From Nematopogon swammerdamellus (Eukaryota; Arthropoda; Insecta; Lepidoptera; Adelidae), in the NCBI GenBank assembly GCA_946902875.1, contig OX336353.1, positions 17,869,151 to 17,933,150 of the forward strand: a DNA stretch of 64,000 nt, given 5' to 3'. This document shows, piece by piece, positions 59,065-64,000 of the stretch. The position numbers and the translations under genes are program-made. How positions within the stretch are numbered: position 1 is the stretch's first letter; every line of letters starts with the position of its first letter. The notes beneath the pieces are model-generated. The model searched no databases. It was not told where the DNA came from and saw only the letters and a program-made list of their open reading frames with translations.

Positions 59065-60795
59065 CTTGGTAACGAGGGTCTGATGATGGAGTCAGGAGGT
59101 GGACAGTGGAACTCTTCAACCGTTACTAGTAACCCCATCGAGTTTGGGCTCATTTGGTTGGTTTGGACGAGTGTCCCATACTTCTACCAATACACTTGGT
59201 GACGAGGGTCTGATGATGGAGTCAGGAGGTGTACAGTGGAACTCTTCAACCGTTACTAGTAACCCCCTCGAGTTTGGGCTCATATGTTTGGTTTGGACGA
59301 GTATCCCATACTTCTACCAATACACTTGGTGACGAGGGTCTGATGATGGAGTCAGGAGGTGTACAGTAGAACTCTTCAACCGTTACTAGTAACCCCCTCG
59401 AGTTTGGGCTCATTTGGTTGGTTTGGACGAGTGTCCCATACTTCTACCAATACACTTGGTGACGAGGGTCTGATGATGGAGTCAGAAGGTGTACAGTGGA
59501 ACTCTTCAACCGTTACTAGTAACCCCCTCGAGTTTGGGCTCATTTGGTTTGTTTGGACGAGTGTCCCATACTTCTACCAATACACTTGGTGACGAGGGTC
59601 TGATGATGGAGTCAGGAGGTGTACAGTGGAACTCTTCAACCGTTACTAGTAACCCCTTCGAGTTTGGGCTCATGTGGTTGTTTTGGACGAGTGTCCCATA
59701 CTTCTACCAATACACTTGGTGACGAGGGTCTGATGATGGAGTCAGGAGGTGTACAGTGGAACTTTTCAACCGTTACTAGTAACCCCCTCGAGTTTGGGCT
59801 CATTTGGTTTGTTTGGATGAGTGTCCCATACTTCTACCAATACATTTGGTGACGAGGGTCTGATGATGGAGTCAGGAGGTGCACAGTGGAACTCTTCAAC
59901 TGTTACTAGTAACCCCCTCGAGTTTGGGCTCATTTGGTTAGTTTGGAAGAGTGTCCCATACTTCTCCCAATACACTTGGTGACGAGGGTCTAATGATGGA
60001 GTCAGGAGGTGTACAGTGGAACTCTTCAACCGTTACTAGTAACCCCCTCGAGTTTGGGCTCTTTTGGTTGGTTTGGACGAGTGTCCCATACTTCTATCAA
60101 TACACTTGGTGACGAGGGTCTGATGATGGAGTCAGGAGGTGTACAGTGGAACTCTTCAACCATTACTAGTAACCCCTCGAGTTTGGGCTCATTTGGTTTG
60201 TTTGGACGAGTGTCCCATACTTCTACCAATACACTTGGTGACGAGGGTCTGATGATGGAGTCAGGAGGTGCACAGTGGAACTCTTCAACTGTTACTAGTA
60301 ACCCCCTCGAGTTTGGGCTCATTTGGTTGGTTTGGACAAGTGTCTCATACTTCTACCAATTCACTTGGTGACGAGGGTCTGATGATGGAGTCAGGAGGTG
60401 CACAGTGGAACTCTTCAACTGTTACTAGTAACCCCCTCGAGTTTGGGCTCATTTGGTTGGTTTGGACGAGTGTCCAATACTTCTCCCAATACACTTGGTG
60501 ACGAGGGTCTGATGATGGAGTGAGAAGGTGTACAGTGGAACTCTTCAACCGTTACTAGTAACCCCCTCGAGTTTGGGCTCGTTTGGTTGATTTGGACGAG
60601 TGTCCCTACTTCTACCAATACACTTGGTGGTGAGGGTCTAATGATGGATTCAGGAGGTGGACAGTGGAACTCTTCAACTGTTACTAGTAACCCCCTCGAA
60701 TTTGGGCTCATTTGTTTGGTTTGGACGAGTGACCCATACTTCTACCAATACACTTGGTGACGAGGATCTGATTATGGAGGCAGGAGGTGGACTGT
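59065..60795 (+). repeat. 130-bp minisatellite, 13 units
   Basis: Units of 129-130 bp start at CTTGGTGACGAGGGTCTGAT (59065, 59195, 59325 and so on to 60753, the last partial). Each has GGAGTCAGGAGGTGTACAGT, ACTCTTCAACCGTTACTAGT, and GAGTTTGGGCTCATTTGG. Identity is high in the middle and falls at both ends. Since 130 is not a multiple of three, a frame runs through three unit phases. The long overlapping frames on both strands (for example 60009-60371 plus and 60026-60322 minus) are artefacts of the repeat. Confidence 0.96.
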
Positions 60796-60841
60796 TGAAC
60801 TTAAATAAAACAAAAATAAGGATCAGGATATTTGTTTGAAT

Positions 60842-61006
60842 CCACCCAAGTTAAGGTTTCTGTATTGTCCCGAGAACTGTGTGGCGTTAGGGTGGCTAAA
60901 AATGATACGTTGTTAGCGATACACCACCCAAGTCAACGTTTGAAACGTGCCGAGGACTGTGTGGCATTAGGGTGGATAAAAATTATACGTCGTTAGCGTT
61001 TCAACT
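60842..61006 (+). repeat. 82-bp direct repeat, two copies
   Basis: CCACCCAAGTTAAGG / CCACCCAAGTCAACG start each unit; ACTGTGTGGCGTTAGGGTGG recurs as ACTGTGTGGCATTAGGGTGG. It lies just beyond the minisatellite. Confidence 0.88.
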
Positions 61007-61192
61007 TCAAGGCTGGCCACATCTTGTTGTATGAGAGCCTTGCGCCACTACATGGACCTCAGGGTGGGGTTGTCTGTTATTGGTCTAATACTCGTGGGAA
61101 CAACATGGAAGAAAAAAATTATAAAAAAAATCAAACTAAAAACGAGTAAATAAAAAAACAGACTAACAGACAGACTAACAGACTAAAAAAAC
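61007..61192. other. unassigned DNA
   Basis: Ends with repeats of CAGACTAA (61159-61192). Confidence 0.4.
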
Positions 61193-61283
61193 AGACTTTT
61201 AACAGACTAATATAAAAACGTGGGGCGCATGTTATTACGTATATTATACGCCCCACGTTTTTATATTAGTCTGTTAAAAGTCT
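61193..61283. repeat. perfect hairpin with 35-bp arms
   Basis: AGACTTTTAACAGACTAATA through GTGGGGCG (61193-61227) is complementary to 61249-61283; 21-base loop. It resembles the two ends of a small foldback element joined across a short spacer. Confidence 0.92.
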
Positions 61284-61631
61284 CAATTTATTACTTATTC
61301 CGCTGACGCAGCGACACAAAGTGCCCTTTGGCATCCGACATGAGAAGACAGCACGCTAGTATTGACGATTTCTTACCCAGACGTAAAATCTTAAGAAGGC
61401 CCAGGTTTGTGTCCTTATTATTTTCTAGTTTTTGTATAGCTGATTTTTTTCTAATTTTTTCTACAGCTGTTTTTTTTTAATAAAACCGTTTAACTTAAAA
61501 GTTTTTTTACTATTTTTTTTTTAACATTTTATTCAGATTCATATTCAGATATTTAATTCGCCATAAAGAACACACACCAATATTTAATTGGTTAGGTCGG
61601 TTGGTATATTCAGTATGGTTCGTCATCGTAC
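61284..61631. other. unassigned DNA
   Basis: AT-rich; no feature. Confidence 0.4.
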
Positions 61632-61976
61632 TTTTTTAGGGTTCCGTATCCAACTGGATACCTATTACTAAGCCTACGCCGTCTGTCTGTCTGTCCGTAC
61701 GTCTGCCGAGGGCTGTATCTCTTGAACCGTAATAAGTAGCCCGTTGAAATTTTCATAGAATATGTGTTATTATCGTCGATATAACAATAAATAAGAAAAA
61801 GTAAAAATTCACGGGGGTCCCCATACAAGAAACTAAAAAGTGAATGCGCGCCATCTACCGAAAACAGTATCAAGCATTATAACTAATACATCGCTGGCGT
61901 GAGTGGCGCTGACCACGACATGGCGATACGGAACCCTCGGTGCGCGAGTTTGACTCGCACTTGGACGGTTTTTTTT
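61632..61976 (-). mobile_element. family D element, near complete
   Basis: TTTTTTAGGGTTCCGTATCC, (GTCT)n at 61681-61693, CTCTTGAACCGTAATAAG, CCATACAAGAAAC, CGCACTTGGACGGTTTTTTT end. Confidence 0.86.
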
Positions 61977-62984
61977 GTCAAGTCGCGTTCAGCAATGCAA
62001 TCTATAAGGAAGAACCGGGCGAAATGTACATAATTTACATACAAAGTTTTAATAATTATATAACATACTATATGTAAACAAAAAATTAAATATATTAAGT
62101 CGAAGATATATCAATAAAATAATATTAAAAATACAAAAAACATAGGTTTCATTCAGGATTAAAAAAGCACTTACTTACGCGAGCAAAGTATTTGAGCAAT
62201 CGCGAGTATTGAGACCTCATAAGTGGTTTCTATTAAAGTTCGTAGCGCCTCTACGGTTCGTAGCACGGCTACACTTAGCTCAAGCGGAAATGATAAACTC
62301 GGCGTAGAGGGTCTACGAGAATTTGCCGTTCACGAGGCCACGCTTCGACGCCACATTATCTTACAACCATCGTATTGTGAAAGAGTCCGTGTAGTACGAA
62401 CTTGAGTCAGCCGCTATTGCCAAGTAGTTCTCGACTTATATGCGAACATAGAATAATGGCGGCGCCTACATAGATAGTTACCTACAAATTTTGGTTACAT
62501 TACTCTCCCTTATAATAAAAAAAAAACATCACAAGAAATACTTTCTATTTAGAACAGTTAAATCGCCTCTCGAGGGCATTAGGCTTCAAAACACGACAGT
62601 AGGCACTAACTCGCAAAGCCTACAACCTCCGATGGAGGCGAACTTACTGCCCGAGGCGAGCTACTCGAGCGTATATCACGTGACGCGAATGCCTAGATAA
62701 AGGCTAGGTCGTACGTGCTTCAGCTGTTGTTCGATTCCAAGTATTACACGATCGCGCGAATATTATTTTTAACTACAGGCAAACACTGTCAAAATAAGGA
62801 AAAAACAATTTTACATAATACATCGAGCCGAGATGCTCCTGTCAACTATCAAACAAACGAAAATGTCATCCAGCCTCCGTATCCACTAGCGCCATCTACT
62901 TTACCATAATTCAACTATATCTACTTTATTTCATTGAACGGAACCATTCACGCAACCCTATTACGCCGCCTGTCCACCTTTCCT
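61977..62984. other. unassigned, apparently unique DNA
   Basis: 62190-62720 is less AT-rich and carries palindromic bits (GTAGCGCCTCTACGGTTCGT, GGCGTAGAGGGTCTACG). Open frames at 62223-62405 and 62491-62700 have no recognised domain. It could be a single-copy dispersed repeat or regulatory DNA. Confidence 0.35.
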
Positions 62985-63220
62985 ACTGCTGTATCTTTGA
63001 ACCGTAAAAAATCAAGGTTGGTCCCCATAGAAGAAACTTTTTTTAAATTTTTTTGTTCTTTTTGCTCTATCGTAAAAGCGATACTAATACAAGCGTATCA
63101 TTCTTGGGATTATAGTGCAAATTATAAAGCAATACAACAAATAAAAACTGGCCAATTATGTTGTGGTACGGAATCCTCGGTGCGCGAGTTCGACTTAATT
63201 TGGCCGGTTTTTTTTTTTAG
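62985..63220 (-). mobile_element. family D element, diverged
   Basis: GCTGTATCTTTGAACCGTAA, GGTTGGTCCCCATAGAAGAA, GGTACGGAATCCTCGGTGCG, and GGCCGGTTTTTTTTTT end; the (GTCT) block is lost. Confidence 0.7.
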
Positions 63221-63567
63221 AAACACCCGCCCCAGAGCAATACTTTGAGAAAAAATTTACATAAAACGACTTTGGTACCAAATCAAATCCAGCTATTCCG
63301 CCGCAAGCAGGCCATGCACATGTGCTGATATAGATATAGACTGCGAAATAGTACTCGTACCGAGTACGCTTTCGTTGCGTCGCTCGTGTCATACTTGGAA
63401 TCGACCTGCTGTTGAAGCAATGTGTCTGCATTTAATAAGAACAATGGGCACATTTTATTTTCTTATATTTGAAATGTCTCATGTAATATACGAATACTTT
63501 TTCTTTTCACAAAACAATTATTGTTGGAACCATATCGTATTAAATTAAACAATAAAACTCCCGACTG
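63221..63567. other. unassigned DNA
   Basis: No feature recognised. Confidence 0.4.
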
Positions 63568-63818
63568 CTAATAAAAAGCGACTAGTCGGACTCGCGTACC
63601 GACTTTTCAGCACCACAAAAAAAATCAAAAAATACCTTTCTTGTATGGGTTCATTTGAATTTTTTCATTAATTTTATACCCTTAATTTTTTTAGCGCCAT
63701 CCAAAATACCTGATTATTCTTTATCTAGATTACTTTATTGCAGCTATTTTTACAAAATTGTAATTGAATTTTATACATTTTAAATTTTTTATTATTTGTT
63801 GTTATATCGGCCATAATA
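63568..63818 (+). mobile_element. family D element interrupted by SINE A
   Basis: AAAAAGCGACTAGTCGGACT start, CCTTTCTTGTATGGGTTC, TTATTTGTTGTTATATCGGC then the poly-T of the next SINE. The remainder would lie beyond the window. Confidence 0.75.
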
Positions 63819-64000
63819 TTTTTTTTTTTTATGGAAACTGACACGGTTGACTACATCACCTACAACGTCCGTGATGTCAGCCCATAACACCGGGTGAACT
63901 AGGTGCCATGTCAGTGCTTCCCCCTTTGATCGTGCCGGCTACACTGAACTGGTCGGAAAACACAAACTATTTACATAGCCGTTTAGACCGACGTTTCATT
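63819..64000 (-). mobile_element. SINE tail-1 element (A or B), cut by the window end
   Basis: Poly-T and ATGGAAACTGACACGGTTGA through CCCCCTTTGATCGTGCCGGC to GACCGACGTTTCATT. The wording CCCCCTTTGATCGTGCC matches SINE A at 19.5 kb more closely than any SINE B, but the head is outside. Confidence 0.85.

Noticed and set aside
59099..60839. Long repeated open frames on both strands (for example 120 codons at 60009-60371 plus)
   Set aside because: They are the 130-bp minisatellite read in shifting frames; they occur on both strands and share no start context or known domain.

Overview
The window looks like transposon-dense, non-coding nuclear DNA from a moth or butterfly (Lepidoptera). It is AT-rich overall and contains no uninterrupted host protein gene that I can recognise. 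It is packed with short 3'-anchored retrotransposon fragments (CR1-like and RTE-like LINE tails ending in simple repeats), SINEs, foldback elements and the family of repeats that ends in a GGCCAAGTGCGAGTCGGACTCGC-like terminus (family D below), all of which I associate with lepidopteran genomes. Family letters (A, B, C, D, E, F, G, H, I, J, K, N, O, P) are my own working labels, assigned by comparing copies inside this window; no database was searched.

Layout. 0-5 kb: mostly unique sequence, with a GC-rich island at 4.06-4.80 kb leading into a possible first exon (donor GTGAGT at 4980). 5-10 kb: SINE and LINE pieces. 10.12-14.15 kb: a complete Transib (RAG1-related) DNA transposon with CACAGTG ends, a perfect 5-bp target duplication (TGGCG), very long inverted arms and a broken transposase, with a SINE inserted in its left arm. 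14-28 kb: MITEs, SINEs, LINE tails and family D copies separated by unassigned AT-rich DNA. 28.0-31.2 kb: a head-to-head 68-bp minisatellite, a 327-bp triplication and a 210-bp-arm hairpin, joined to one another. 31.7-35.4 kb: foldback elements and a long family D relative. 36-53 kb: more SINE, LINE and D copies, plus a second possible promoter/first exon at 38.18-38.52 kb. 54.07-57.86 kb: a young, gag-only LTR retrotransposon on the minus strand, inserted cleanly into a CR1-like LINE. 59.07-60.79 kb: a 130-bp minisatellite of 13 units. 61-64 kb: D copies and unassigned DNA, ending inside a SINE.

How the parts relate. The SINEs are modular. One 3' body (tail 1) is found behind two unrelated heads: a chimeric tRNA/5S-rRNA-like head (SINE A) and a GTACCGTGTGGGGCCGGTAC head (SINE B). 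The second head also drives a different body (SINE C). Nested insertions give a relative chronology: SINE A into Transib, SINE A into SINE C, RTE into an old SINE A, family I into tail 1, family N into family D, RTE into CR1, and LTR element into CR1. The most interesting items are the snapback Transib, the tRNA/5S chimeric SINE with head swapping, the twin-priming-like RTE inversion at 50.4 kb, and the inverted minisatellite/hairpin complex at 28-31 kb.
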